Below are positions 33,491-42,279 of a stretch of DNA of 64,000 bases, piece by piece (position 1 is the stretch's first letter; each line of letters opens with the position of its first letter). The notes under the pieces were generated by a model. It worked only from the letters and a program-made list of their open reading frames with translations. It did no database searches and had not been told where the DNA came from. The stretch is taken from the NCBI RefSeq assembly GCF_900114315.1, contig NZ_FOSQ01000011.1:62001-126000 (forward strand), in the 5' to 3' direction. This DNA comes from Falsiroseomonas stagni DSM 19981 (GTDB lineage: Bacteria > Pseudomonadota > Alphaproteobacteria > Acetobacterales > Acetobacteraceae). The translations under genes and the position numbers were made by a program.

Positions 33491-33883
33491 ATGCCCAACC
33501 CCGTCACCGAAACCCCCGCCGCCCCCAGCGCGGAGGCAGCCCGCCACTTCGCCGCCAAGCTGGGCTTCGAGACCGATTGCGACGATGTCCACACCGCGAT
33601 GAAGGCCGCCGATCCCGGCTTCGTCCTGCTCGATGTCCGCGGCCCCAACGCCTTCGCCCGCGGCCATGTTCCCGGCGCGCTGAACCTGCCGCGGCGGGAG
33701 ATGACGGCCGAACGGATGCAAGCCTGGCCCGCCGACACCCTCTTCGTCGTCTATTGCGCCGGCCCGCACTGCAACGGCGCGGACAAGGCGGCGGCGGCGC
33801 TGGCCGCGCTCGGCCGGCCGGTGAAGATGATGATCGGCGGCTGGACGGGCTGGCTGGATGAGGGGTTCGCGGCCGCGCGCTGA
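33491..33883 (+). CDS. rhodanese-like domain protein
   Basis: A 130-residue single-domain sulfurtransferase-like protein. It has VLLDVRGPNAFARGHVPGALNLP and the active-site loop VVYCAGPHCNGADKAA with Cys89. ends MMIGGWTGWLDEG. Cytoplasmic (no signal). Donor and acceptor of sulfur unknown. GGAGG precedes the ATG closely. Confidence 0.87.
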   Translation: MPNPVTETPAAPSAEAARHFAAKLGFETDCDDVHTAMKAADPGFVLLDVRGPNAFARGHVPGALNLPRREMTAERMQAWPADTLFVVYCAGPHCNGADKAAAALAALGRPVKMMIGGWTGWLDEGFAAAR

Positions 33884-33944
33884 CCGCTGGCGCGCGGCGT
33901 CCCGAAAGGTTATGCGCGGCCCCAACAACCCACGGAGGCCGTCC

Positions 33945-34907
33945 ATGCTGCGCCGCGCGCTGCTCGCCACCCCCCTGCTGCTGCCCGCCATCGCGCAGGC
34001 GCAGGACAATTGGCCGAACCGCCCCATCACCCTGGTCGTCCCCTGGGCGCCGGGCGGGTCCAACGACGTCACCGCGCGGCTCGTCGCGCCGATGCTGGCG
34101 GAACGGCTCGGCCAGTCCGTGGTGGTGGAAAACCGCGCCGGCGGCGGCGGCTCCATCGGCATGGGCCAGGTCGTGCGCGCGCGGCCGGATGGCTACACGC
34201 TGCTGATCTCCTCCGCCTCCAACCACGTCTTCCACCCCCTCGTCTCCCCGGACCTGGGCTATGATGTGCGGCAGGTGCTGACCGGCATCGCCATGATGGT
34301 GGATGTGCCGAACGTGCTGGCGGTGAACCCCGCCACCGGCATCACCACGGTCGCCGAACTGCTCGCGCGCATCCGTGCGACGCCCGGCGGCCTGTCCTTC
34401 GGCTCCTCCGGCACCGCCTCCTCCAACCACCTGGCGGGGGAGCTGTTCAGGATGCTCAACAACGTCGAGATGGTCCATGTGCCCTATCGCGGAGGCGGGC
34501 CCGTCGCGACCGACCTCATCGCCGGCACCATCCCCATGGCCTTCATGAATCTGCCGACCGTGATCGGCCCGGCGCAGTCCGGGCGCCTTCGCATCATCGG
34601 CGTCGGCACCAGCGAAAGGGTGCGCTTCCGCCCGGACATCCCGACCATCGCGGAACAGGGCGTGCCGGGCTATGCGGTGCGGAGCTGGACCGGCCTGTTC
34701 GGCCCGCGCGGCCTGCCGCGCCCCATCGTGGACCGCCTGGCGGAGGAGATGCGCCGCATCCTCGACGCCGATGCCATGAAGCAGCGCCTGGTGGATCTGG
34801 CCAGCGAGCCGATCTGGATGGATCCCGCCCGCACCGATGCCTTCGTGCGGGAGGAATTCGACCGCTGGGGCCCCGTCGTCCGCGCCGCCAAGGTGACGGC
34901 CGACTGA
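33945..34907 (+). CDS. Bug-family tripartite tricarboxylate transporter substrate-binding protein
   Basis: A 320-residue periplasmic binding protein with signal peptide ending AIAQAQ. Family features are WPNRPITLVVPWAPGGSNDVTARLV, VENRAGGGGSIG, PDGYTLL, HVPYRGGGPVATDLIAG and the late GLPRPIVDRLAEEM. Bug proteins capture small carboxylates or amides. No TctA/TctB membrane genes are adjacent. Its downstream neighbours (N-carbamoyl amino-acid hydrolase, asparaginase) hint at amide or amino-acid-like ligands; this is inference. Confidence 0.9.
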   Translation: MLRRALLATPLLLPAIAQAQDNWPNRPITLVVPWAPGGSNDVTARLVAPMLAERLGQSVVVENRAGGGGSIGMGQVVRARPDGYTLLISSASNHVFHPLVSPDLGYDVRQVLTGIAMMVDVPNVLAVNPATGITTVAELLARIRATPGGLSFGSSGTASSNHLAGELFRMLNNVEMVHVPYRGGGPVATDLIAGTIPMAFMNLPTVIGPAQSGRLRIIGVGTSERVRFRPDIPTIAEQGVPGYAVRSWTGLFGPRGLPRPIVDRLAEEMRRILDADAMKQRLVDLASEPIWMDPARTDAFVREEFDRWGPVVRAAKVTAD

Positions 34908-34949
34908 ACCCGGTGCAGGCTGGCGCATCCGCATCGGAGAGCGCCAGCC

Positions 34950-35885
34950 TTGCCCCGCATCGTGACCATGGCCGCCGCGCAGCTCGGCCCCATTCCCCGC
35001 AGCGAAACCCGCGCGCAGGTCGTCGAACGCCTGCTGGTGCTGATGCGCGACGCCGCCGCGCGCGGCGCCGACATCATCGTCTATCCCGAAGCCGCGCTGA
35101 CCGCCTTCTTCCCGCATTGGTGGATCGAGGATGAGGCGGAGCTCGATTCATGGTTCGAGACGGCGATGCCGTCCAACGAGACCGCGCCCCTCTTCGCCGA
35201 GGCGAAGCGCCTGAAGATCGGCTTCCACCTCGGCTACTGCGAACTCGCGCACGAACAGGGCCGCAAGCGCCGCTTCAACACGGCGATCCTGGTCGACAAA
35301 TCCGGCGCCATCATCGGCAAGTATCGAAAAATCCACCTGCCCGGGCATGCCGGGCACGAACCCTGGCGCCCCTTCCAGAACCTGGAGAAGCGCTATTTCG
35401 AGATCGGCGACCTCGGCTGGCGCGCCTGGCGCACCATGGGCGGCGTGATGGGCCTGATGATCTGCAACGACCGCCGCTGGCCCGAAGCCTGGCGCGTGCT
35501 CGGCCTGCAAGGGACGGAGATGGTGATGCTGGGCTACAACACGCCCCAGCACGACCCCGCCATGCCGCAGACGGACCCGCTGCAGGATTTCCACAACCAC
35601 CTCTCCATGCAGGCGGGCTGCTACGCCAACGGCACCTGGGCGGTCTGCGTGGCCAAGGCCGGCGTGGAGGAAGGCATCATGCAGATCGGCGGGTCCTGCA
35701 TCATCGCCCCCTCCGGCCAGATCGTCGCGCAGGCGCTGGGCCGGGGGGATGAGCTGGTGATGGCGGCCTGCGACCTCGATGCCTGCACGCCCTACAAGGA
35801 AACGATGTTCAACTTCGCCCGCCACCGGCGACCCGAACATTATGGGATGATCGTCGAAAGAACGGGTTCCTTGCCGCCAGACTGA
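34950..35885 (+). CDS. N-carbamoyl-D-amino-acid hydrolase-like nitrilase-family amidase
   Basis: A 311-residue nitrilase-superfamily enzyme starting at TTG with GGAGAG upstream. The catalytic triad is Glu47 (IVYPEAAL), Lys127 (KYRKIHLPG) and Cys172 (MICNDRRWPEA). These numbers and motifs fit N-carbamoyl-D-amino-acid amidohydrolases, which release CO2, ammonia and a D-amino acid. Other signs are the GHEPWRPFQNLEKRYFEIGD-type loop and NHLSMQAGCYANGTW. No hydantoinase gene is present in the window. Confidence 0.88.
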   Translation: MPRIVTMAAAQLGPIPRSETRAQVVERLLVLMRDAAARGADIIVYPEAALTAFFPHWWIEDEAELDSWFETAMPSNETAPLFAEAKRLKIGFHLGYCELAHEQGRKRRFNTAILVDKSGAIIGKYRKIHLPGHAGHEPWRPFQNLEKRYFEIGDLGWRAWRTMGGVMGLMICNDRRWPEAWRVLGLQGTEMVMLGYNTPQHDPAMPQTDPLQDFHNHLSMQAGCYANGTWAVCVAKAGVEEGIMQIGGSCIIAPSGQIVAQALGRGDELVMAACDLDACTPYKETMFNFARHRRPEHYGMIVERTGSLPPD

Positions 35886-35982
35886 AAATCATCCTGTTCG
35901 GCGTGCCCGGTTTTGTGGCACTCCTGCCGTCGCGGTGGACGTTCCGCCGCCGGTGCATGCCGACTCAAGGAAACCTCCCCCA

Positions 35983-37062
35983 ATGACAGATGCAACGGAC
36001 TTCGTTGAGCTTGCGCGGATATGGCGCGGGCCGGCGGTTGAAAGCGTGCACAGCGGCGCGGTTGTCGTCACCAACATCGACGGCCGCCTGGTCGGCTGCT
36101 GGGGCGATGCCGGGACCGTCACCTTCCCGCGCTCCTCGCTCAAGCCCTTCCAGGCCATCGGCCTGATCGAAAGCGGCGCGGCGGATGCGCTGGGTCTCAG
36201 CGACGAACACATCGCCATGGCCTGCGCCTCCCACGGCGCGGAACCCTTCCAGGTGGCGCTGGTCGAGGATTGGCTGGGCCGCCTCGGGCTGGATGAATCC
36301 GCCCTCGTCTGCGATCCGGCGCTGCCGCGCGCGCAGGGCGACATCGTCGCCGCCTGCCAGGCCGGCGGCCCCCGCCGCATCTTCCACAACTGCTCCGGCA
36401 AGCATTGCGGCTTCCTGTCGGTGGCCAGGCAGCTCGGCGCCGGGCTGGACTACGCCAACCCCGCCAACCCCGCGCAGCTTCTCTACATGGACGTGCTGAG
36501 CGAATATCTCGGCCGGGACGCCCGCAAGCTGCCGATGGGCTACGACCATTGCGGCCTGCCCGCCGCCGCCGTGCCGATGCGGGACATGGCGACCGCCATG
36601 GCGCGCCTGGCCGTCGGCTGGTCCGCCAACAGCGCCCGCCGCGCCGCCGCCAAGCGCGTGGTCCGCGCCATGACGAACCACCCCGACCACCTCTCCGGCA
36701 TGGATGCCGCCACCTCCCGCCTCGTCCGCGCCGCCAAGGGCAAGGTCGTGCTGAAGGGCGGGGCGGAGGGCTACCTGCTCGCCGCCGCGCCGGAACGCGG
36801 CCTCGGCTTCGCGATCAAGGTCGCGGACGGCGGCAGCCGCGTGAAGTGGGGCGTCCTGGCCCGCATGCTCGGCCATTTCGGCGTGATGCCGGAAGCGGAG
36901 GCCGAGGCGCTGATCCAGCTGGTGGAACCGCCGGTTCCCAACAGCAACGGCGCCGGCGGCAACCGCACGGAAATCGTTCTGGAAACCCCCGTGCCGACCA
37001 CCCCCACCGAAGCCAGCCTGGCCTTCTGGATGGGCGGCGTGAAGGAAGCGCTCTTCCCGTAA
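35983..37062 (+). CDS. L-asparaginase II family protein (AnsA type)
   Basis: A 359-residue protein of the thermolabile Rhizobium-type asparaginase family, unrelated to bacterial type I/II enzymes. Features are GDAGTVTFPRSSLKPFQAIG (the conserved SSLK with Ser/Lys), ACASHGAEPFQV, IFHNCSGKHCGFL and YDHCGLPAAAVPM. It deamidates asparagine in the cytoplasm. The ATG at 35983 has AAGGAA upstream. It is third in a row of rightward amide-related genes. Confidence 0.88.
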   Translation: MTDATDFVELARIWRGPAVESVHSGAVVVTNIDGRLVGCWGDAGTVTFPRSSLKPFQAIGLIESGAADALGLSDEHIAMACASHGAEPFQVALVEDWLGRLGLDESALVCDPALPRAQGDIVAACQAGGPRRIFHNCSGKHCGFLSVARQLGAGLDYANPANPAQLLYMDVLSEYLGRDARKLPMGYDHCGLPAAAVPMRDMATAMARLAVGWSANSARRAAAKRVVRAMTNHPDHLSGMDAATSRLVRAAKGKVVLKGGAEGYLLAAAPERGLGFAIKVADGGSRVKWGVLARMLGHFGVMPEAEAEALIQLVEPPVPNSNGAGGNRTEIVLETPVPTTPTEASLAFWMGGVKEALFP

Positions 37063-37160
37063 GGGACAGGGCGCGAGGCCCGCACCCCCCCGGCCGTCCC
37101 CGTTGGGGAGCGAGGGCCGGACGGCGGGGGCGCGGGCCGTGTCGCGCTGGTGGCTCGCCA

Positions 37161-37353
37161 GGGGGCGTTGCCCCCCGGCACCCCCCACCAGAGGCCAGCG
37201 GGCCTCTGGACTCCAAGTTGATGGGAATAGGGGAGAGGGGCTTGCGCCACCGCTGAACAGGCGGGCGTTCCGGCCCCTCTCCCCTATTCCCATGAAGGGG
37301 GTTCAAAGGGGCCGCTGCCCCTTTGCGGGGAGCGCGAGGGGCAGCGCCCCTCG
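37161..37353. repeat. array of perfect palindromes downstream of the asparaginase gene
   Basis: Five perfect hairpins stand in series. They are GGGGGC/GCCCCC (37161-37175), AGAGGCC/GGCCTCT (about 37190-37208), a 21-bp pair (37221-37241 with 37273-37293, arm beginning ATGGGAATAGGGG), AAAGGGG/CCCCTTT (37305-37324) and CGAGGGGC/GCCCCTCG (37335-37353). The array fills the 296-bp gap between convergent ansA-like and cydC genes. It likely ends both transcripts; the number and length exceed need. Confidence 0.6.
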
Positions 37354-37358
37354 CCGGG

Positions 37359-39014
37359 CTACCCCATCGCCGGCAGCGCACGCCCCGCCGCCAGCCTCAG
37401 AATCCGGTGCGGGCGTTCGACGCCGATCAGGCGGTGTACGATCAGGATCACGCTGCGGCCCTGGGTGGCTTCGCCCAGTGTTTCCAGGAAGGCGCGTTCG
37501 GTTTCCGCGTCGAGTCCCGCGGCCGGTTCGTCCAGGATCAGCACGGGCGCGTCGGTGAGCAACGCGCGGGCAAGCGCCAGGCGCCGCGCCTGCCCGCCGG
37601 AGAAGCGGGCACCAGCTTCCCCGCAGCGCGTGGCGAGTCCCTCGGGCAGGCCGCGCACCATCTCCCCGATCCCGGCGCGGTCCAGCGCCTGCCAGAGGTC
37701 CGCTTCCGGCGCGTCCGGGCGGGCGAGGCGGAGGTTGTCCTCGATGCTGTCGTCGAACAGCCGCGCATCCTGCGTCAGGCAGGCGATGCGGGACCGGACA
37801 CTGTCGGCGGATAGCGTCGCGATATCCACGCCCCCCAGCGTGATCCGCCCGCCCTGCGGCGCGGCGAGCTTCAGCAGGAGCGAGGTCAGGGTCGACTTGC
37901 CGATGCCGGAGGGCCCGAGCAGCGCCACCCGCGCGCCTTCCGGCACATCGAGGTCGAGGCCGTCGAAGACCGGCGGCCGGTCCGGCGCCCAGGCGAAGGA
38001 CAGGCCCTCCACCTTGATGGCATGGCCCTTGGGGAGGGCGGCGGGTGACGTGGGTTCGGCGACGGGCGCCGCCTGGTCCGCGGCCTCGAACAGCCGTCGC
38101 GCGCTGGCGCCGGCCGCGGCCAGGGCGGCGCCGGCGCGGGGCAGCAGGCCGAAGGCTTCCGCCGCGGCGGTGGCGAGGAACAGGCCCAGCACCGCCGCCG
38201 CCACGCCCGTATCCCCCGCCGCCAGGCCATAGGCCAGCGCGCCGAGCATCGCGGCCTGGGTCAGCAGCATCCCCGCAGCCCCGCCATAGGCCGCGCGGCG
38301 GGACAGGGCGCGCTGCGCCGCGGCCAGGGCCGTGCCTTCCTGGTGGGCGCGGGCCGCGGCGCGCCCTTCGGCGCCGGCGGCCAGCGTATCCTCGATGCCG
38401 GTCAGGGGATCGACCACGGCGGCGCGCAGCGATCCCTGCGCCACCGCCACCCGTTCCCCGGCCGCGGCCGCGCCGGGCGCCAGCAGCGGCGGCAGCAGCA
38501 AGGCGAGGGCGAGTGGCACGCAGACCAGCGCCGCCAGCGGCAGCGACACCGCCCCCAGCACCACGGTGATGGCCAGCACCGCCGCCAGCGCCGCCACGCC
38601 CGGCACGATGGCGCCGAGATAGACGCGGTCCAGCGCATCGATGTCGGAGACCAGCCGCCCCAGCAGATCCCCGGCCCGCCGGAAGCCGAGCCCCGCCGGC
38701 AGGCGTTCCGCCAGGCGCCGGAAGAACCACACCCGCGTATCCGCCAGCGCCCGGAAGGTCGCGGCATGGGTGACGAGGCGTTCGAGATAGCGGAACACCG
38801 GCCGCAGGATCACCACGGGCCGCAGCCAGAAGAAGGCCGCCGCGCTGCCGGCGAAGATCGCGGCGGGCGTCACGCCTTCCGCCACGCCGCGCCCCGCCAG
38901 CGCCAGCAGCGCCAGCCCCGCCAGCGACGCCGCGCAGGCCATGGACAGCCCAGCCACCAGCCACCAGCCGCGGCTGCGCCACAGCCCGAGCACCCGCAAC
39001 AGATCGGCGTTCAT
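37359..39014 (-). CDS. cydC: CydC subunit of the thiol-exporting ABC transporter
   Basis: A 551-residue half-transporter with six membrane helices (about 20-290) and an ABC domain (about 330-545). Nucleotide motifs are GPSGIGKST (Walker A), FSGGQARRLALARALL (signature), LILDEPAAGLDAE (Walker B) and IVHR (H loop). CydDC exports cysteine and glutathione to the periplasm and is needed for cytochrome bd assembly. The ATG overlaps the cydD stop (ATGA). No cydAB is seen. Confidence 0.9.
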   Translation of the reverse strand: MNADLLRVLGLWRSRGWWLVAGLSMACAASLAGLALLALAGRGVAEGVTPAAIFAGSAAAFFWLRPVVILRPVFRYLERLVTHAATFRALADTRVWFFRRLAERLPAGLGFRRAGDLLGRLVSDIDALDRVYLGAIVPGVAALAAVLAITVVLGAVSLPLAALVCVPLALALLLPPLLAPGAAAAGERVAVAQGSLRAAVVDPLTGIEDTLAAGAEGRAAARAHQEGTALAAAQRALSRRAAYGGAAGMLLTQAAMLGALAYGLAAGDTGVAAAVLGLFLATAAAEAFGLLPRAGAALAAAGASARRLFEAADQAAPVAEPTSPAALPKGHAIKVEGLSFAWAPDRPPVFDGLDLDVPEGARVALLGPSGIGKSTLTSLLLKLAAPQGGRITLGGVDIATLSADSVRSRIACLTQDARLFDDSIEDNLRLARPDAPEADLWQALDRAGIGEMVRGLPEGLATRCGEAGARFSGGQARRLALARALLTDAPVLILDEPAAGLDAETERAFLETLGEATQGRSVILIVHRLIGVERPHRILRLAAGRALPAMG

Positions 39015-40687
39015 TCGCCCGCCATCCTCGTGCCCACGGCGCGCCCGGCCTCGATCTCCAGCACCCGTCCCAGCGTGCGCTGCGCGACGCGGGAATGGGT
39101 GGCGATGATGGCGGTGCGCCCGGCACACAGGCGCCGGATGCTGTCCAGCACCTCGGCCTCCGTCCCCGGGTCCAGATGCGCCGTCGGTTCATCCAGCAGC
39201 ACCAGCGGCGTGTCGCGCAGGAAGGCGCGGGCGACGGCCACGCGCTGCGCCTGCCCGCCGGAGAGGCCGAAGCCGCCCTCCCCCACCATCGTATCCAGCC
39301 CCTGCGTCAGGCCGCGGGCGAAATCCATCACCCGCGCCGCCTCCGCCGCCGCCTCCACCTCCGCCGGCGTGGCATCGGGGCGGGCCAAGGCGATGTTCTC
39401 CCGCAGCGTGCCGCGGAACAGATGCGCGCGCTGGCCGACATAGGCGCAGAGCCGCCGCAATTCGGCGGGGGCGAGCAGCGTCGCATCCTGCCCGTTGAAG
39501 GCGATGCGCCCGGAATCCGGCCGCCGGAAGCCCATCAGCAGCCGCAGGACGGAGGATTTGCCCGCGCCCGACGGCCCGGCCAGCACCAGCGTCTCCCCGG
39601 GCATCACGCGGAAACTGAGCCCGTCCAGCGCCGGCGGGCGGGCGGGGTCGTAGGTCAGCTTCACATCCTGGAAGGTGACGACCAGCTTGTTCGGCACTTC
39701 CTCCAGCCGGTAGCCGGGCGACGCGCCATCGTCTTCCAGCAGCGGCGCCAGTTCGGCGGCGGCACCGCGCGCCGCCAGGCGTTCGTGATAGGCCTGGGAG
39801 AAGGCGCGCAAAGGCGCGAAGAAGGCCGGCACCAGCAGCAGGCAGAAGATCGCCCCGGCGGGGTCCGGATGCGTCAGGCCGAGCACCGCCCCGTGCCGGA
39901 TCGCCAGGCACGCGATCGCCGCCGCGGCCAGCGCCTCCAGCGACGCGGAGGACAGGAACGCCACCCGCAGCACCCGCATGGTCCGCCCGCGGAGTTCATC
40001 CGCTGCGACGCGCAGCGAAGTCGCCTCCGCCTCCTGCTGCCGGAACAGCACCAGCGTCGGCAGCCCGCGCATCCGGTCGAGGAAGCGGCCCGAAAGCCGG
40101 TCCAGCGCGGAGAACTGCTTCCGGCTGGCCTGCGCCGCGCCGATGCCCGTGACCGCCATCGCGACCGGCACCAGGAGCCCCGCCACCAGCAGGATCGCGC
40201 CCGATGTCGCATCGACGGAAAAGGCGGCGGCCGCCACCAGCGCCGGCCCCGCCATGGCGAGCATCGCCGCCGGCAGCCAGCGCGTGAGAAAACCTTCCAG
40301 CGCCTCGATCCGGTCCACCACCAGGGCGGCGCGTTCGCCGACCGGGCGCTGGTCCTCCGCCCCCGTCGCCAGCAGCCGCGCGAAGGCCTGGTTGCGCAGG
40401 CGGGTCTTGGCAGCTTCCCCCGCCGCGATCAGGGCGCGTTCCTGGGCGATGCCGATCGCGGCCGAGAGCAGCGCCAGCGCGCCGGCCGCCGCCAGTTCGG
40501 CCCAGCCCGCATCGCCGATTCCCAGTAGCCGCGCGATCAGCAGCGCGATCAGCCAGGCCTGGCCGATCCCCACCGCGACCTGGCCGATGCCCAGCACCAG
40601 CGGCACCGCGAGATGCGACCGCGCCGCGCGCGCTTCCCGCCGCAGCAGCGCCCCGGCCGCCCCCTCACCCTGTCTGACCCGTCCCAT
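39011..40687 (-). CDS. cydD: CydD subunit of the thiol-exporting ABC transporter
   Basis: A 558-residue partner of CydC. Membrane part about 25-310, ABC domain about 335-550 with GPSGAGKSS, LSGGQAQRVAVARAFL and LVLLDEPTAHLDP; the C-terminus has an H loop in IIATHSR. The N-terminal ALLRREARAARSHLAVPLVLG matches CydD. It is first of the two-gene operon. Export of thiols fits the redox theme of cydDC. Confidence 0.9.
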   Translation of the reverse strand: MGRVRQGEGAAGALLRREARAARSHLAVPLVLGIGQVAVGIGQAWLIALLIARLLGIGDAGWAELAAAGALALLSAAIGIAQERALIAAGEAAKTRLRNQAFARLLATGAEDQRPVGERAALVVDRIEALEGFLTRWLPAAMLAMAGPALVAAAAFSVDATSGAILLVAGLLVPVAMAVTGIGAAQASRKQFSALDRLSGRFLDRMRGLPTLVLFRQQEAEATSLRVAADELRGRTMRVLRVAFLSSASLEALAAAAIACLAIRHGAVLGLTHPDPAGAIFCLLLVPAFFAPLRAFSQAYHERLAARGAAAELAPLLEDDGASPGYRLEEVPNKLVVTFQDVKLTYDPARPPALDGLSFRVMPGETLVLAGPSGAGKSSVLRLLMGFRRPDSGRIAFNGQDATLLAPAELRRLCAYVGQRAHLFRGTLRENIALARPDATPAEVEAAAEAARVMDFARGLTQGLDTMVGEGGFGLSGGQAQRVAVARAFLRDTPLVLLDEPTAHLDPGTEAEVLDSIRRLCAGRTAIIATHSRVAQRTLGRVLEIEAGRAVGTRMAGE

Positions 40688-40807
40688 TGTCGCGGACCAT
40701 AGGCCAGTCGCGGGAAACGGTCATCCCACCCGCGCCCGCGTTTTCTCGGGGTTGCCGGTTCCGGCGAAATGACCCACCTCCGCGGCGACCGATCGCCGGA
40801 GTGCCCG

Positions 40808-41731
40808 ATGCTGCCCCCCCCGCCGCTGCCGACGCATGGACGCTACGACTATGCCGCCTGGCGCGGCCGCACCCCCTATGCCTGGCCGAATGGCGGGAAG
40901 CTGGCGGTCTATCTCGGCGTCAACCTGGAGCATTTCGCCTTCGGGGAGGGCCTGGGCGCCGAACTGGCCCCCGGCGGCCCGCAGCCGGACGTGCTCAACT
41001 TCGCCTGGCGGGACTACGGCAACCGCGTCGGCGCCTGGCGGCTGCTGGAAACGCTGGATGAACTGAACCTGCCCGCCACCCTGCTGCTGAACAGCGCGAT
41101 GTATGACTACGCGCCGGATCTGGTCGCCGCCCACCGCGCCCGGGGCGATGAGATGGCGGGCCATGGCCGCACCAATTCCGAACGCCAGTCGGTGCTGCCG
41201 GAAGCCGAGGAAGCGCGCCTCATCGCCGACTCGACAGCCGCCATCCTGGCCGCCGAGGGCACGGCCCCGCGCGGCTGGCTCAGCCCCTGGATCGCGGAGA
41301 GCCGCACGACGCCGGACCTGCTGGCCGAGGCCGGCTATCGCTACACCATGAACTGGTGCGCCGATGACGCGCCGGTCTGGATGCGGACGCGCGGCGCCCC
41401 CCTGCTGGCCATGCCCTACCCGCAGGAGGTGAACGACATCCCCGCCATCGTCGGCCGCAAGGATGGCGGCGACGCCTTCGCGGCCATGATCCTCGACGAC
41501 TTCCATGAGCGCCTGCGCCAGGTGCGGGACGGCCTCCCCCAGGTGATGGGCATCGCGCTGCACCCCTACATCATCGGCCAGCCCCACCGGATGCGGCACC
41601 TGCGGCGGGCCCTTTCCGAAATTGCGCAGCACCGCGACCAGGTCTGGATCACCACCGCCGGCGCCATTTTCGATCATGTGGCCAATCTGCCGCCCGGGAT
41701 CGTTCCCGGCGATCCGCGCGTTGAGGAATGA
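40808..41731 (+). CDS. polysaccharide deacetylase-family (PuuE/allantoinase-like) protein
   Basis: A 307-residue NodB-fold hydrolase without signal peptide. It begins YDYAAWRGRTPYAWPNGGKLAVYLGVNLEHFAFG, split across strands, then has NLPATLLLNSAMYDYAPDLV, GDEMAGHGRTNSERQ (motif 2 His) and GWLSPWIAESRTTPDLL. GIALHPYIIGQPHRM is near the end. This cytoplasmic subgroup acts on small amides or ureides as PuuE-type allantoinase does. Whether allantoin is the substrate is not shown by context. Start at ATG 40808; an ATG at 40769 is possible. Confidence 0.83.
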   Translation: MLPPPPLPTHGRYDYAAWRGRTPYAWPNGGKLAVYLGVNLEHFAFGEGLGAELAPGGPQPDVLNFAWRDYGNRVGAWRLLETLDELNLPATLLLNSAMYDYAPDLVAAHRARGDEMAGHGRTNSERQSVLPEAEEARLIADSTAAILAAEGTAPRGWLSPWIAESRTTPDLLAEAGYRYTMNWCADDAPVWMRTRGAPLLAMPYPQEVNDIPAIVGRKDGGDAFAAMILDDFHERLRQVRDGLPQVMGIALHPYIIGQPHRMRHLRRALSEIAQHRDQVWITTAGAIFDHVANLPPGIVPGDPRVEE

Positions 41732-41750
41732 AACCGTGGGAGTCCCGCCC

Positions 41751-42269
41751 GTGATCCGCCGCCTGCTGCTCGCCCTGCCCCTGCTGCTCGCCGCCTGCGC
41801 GACACCGCCGGCGGAGCCGCCCCCCGCGACGGTCGCGCAGGTGGACCTGGCCCGCTACGCCGGCACCTGGCACGAGATCGCCCGCTTCCCCAACCGCTTC
41901 CAGGATGGCGGCGGCCGCGCCTGCACCAACACCACCGCGACCTACACGGCGCGGCCGGACGGCACGATCGGCGTGGTCAATCGCTGCCGCGATGCGCGCG
42001 GCGAGGAAGTCGCCGCGACGGCCAGCGCCTATGCCGTGGACGCCAGCGGCAACGCGAAGCTGCGGGTGACCTTCTTCTGGCCCTTCTACGGCGACTACTG
42101 GGTGATCGGGCTGGACCCGGACTACCGCTGGGCCGTGGTGGGCGCGCCGGGGCGGAATTTCCTGTGGGTGCTGTCGCGGACGGCGGCGATGATCGAGGCG
42201 GATTACACGGCGGCGGTTGAGGTGGCGCGGGGACAGGGATTTGAGGTGGAGAGGTTGAGGCGCGAATAG
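41751..42269 (+). CDS. lipocalin-family lipoprotein (Blc-like)
   Basis: A 172-residue bacterial lipocalin. The lipoprotein signal ends LLLAACATP (lipidated Cys about 15). The lipocalin first motif is YAGTWHEIARFPNRFQ, a second is NTTATYTARPDGTIGVVNRC, and YWVIGLDPDYRWAVVGAP precedes the C-terminal helix. It likely binds lipids at the outer membrane. GTG at 41751 is used (GGGAG 8 nt upstream); GTG at 41736 with GAGGA is an equal alternative. Follows the deacetylase gene by about 20 bp. Confidence 0.87.
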   Translation: MIRRLLLALPLLLAACATPPAEPPPATVAQVDLARYAGTWHEIARFPNRFQDGGGRACTNTTATYTARPDGTIGVVNRCRDARGEEVAATASAYAVDASGNAKLRVTFFWPFYGDYWVIGLDPDYRWAVVGAPGRNFLWVLSRTAAMIEADYTAAVEVARGQGFEVERLRRE

Positions 42270-42279
42270 CGCCGCCCCC

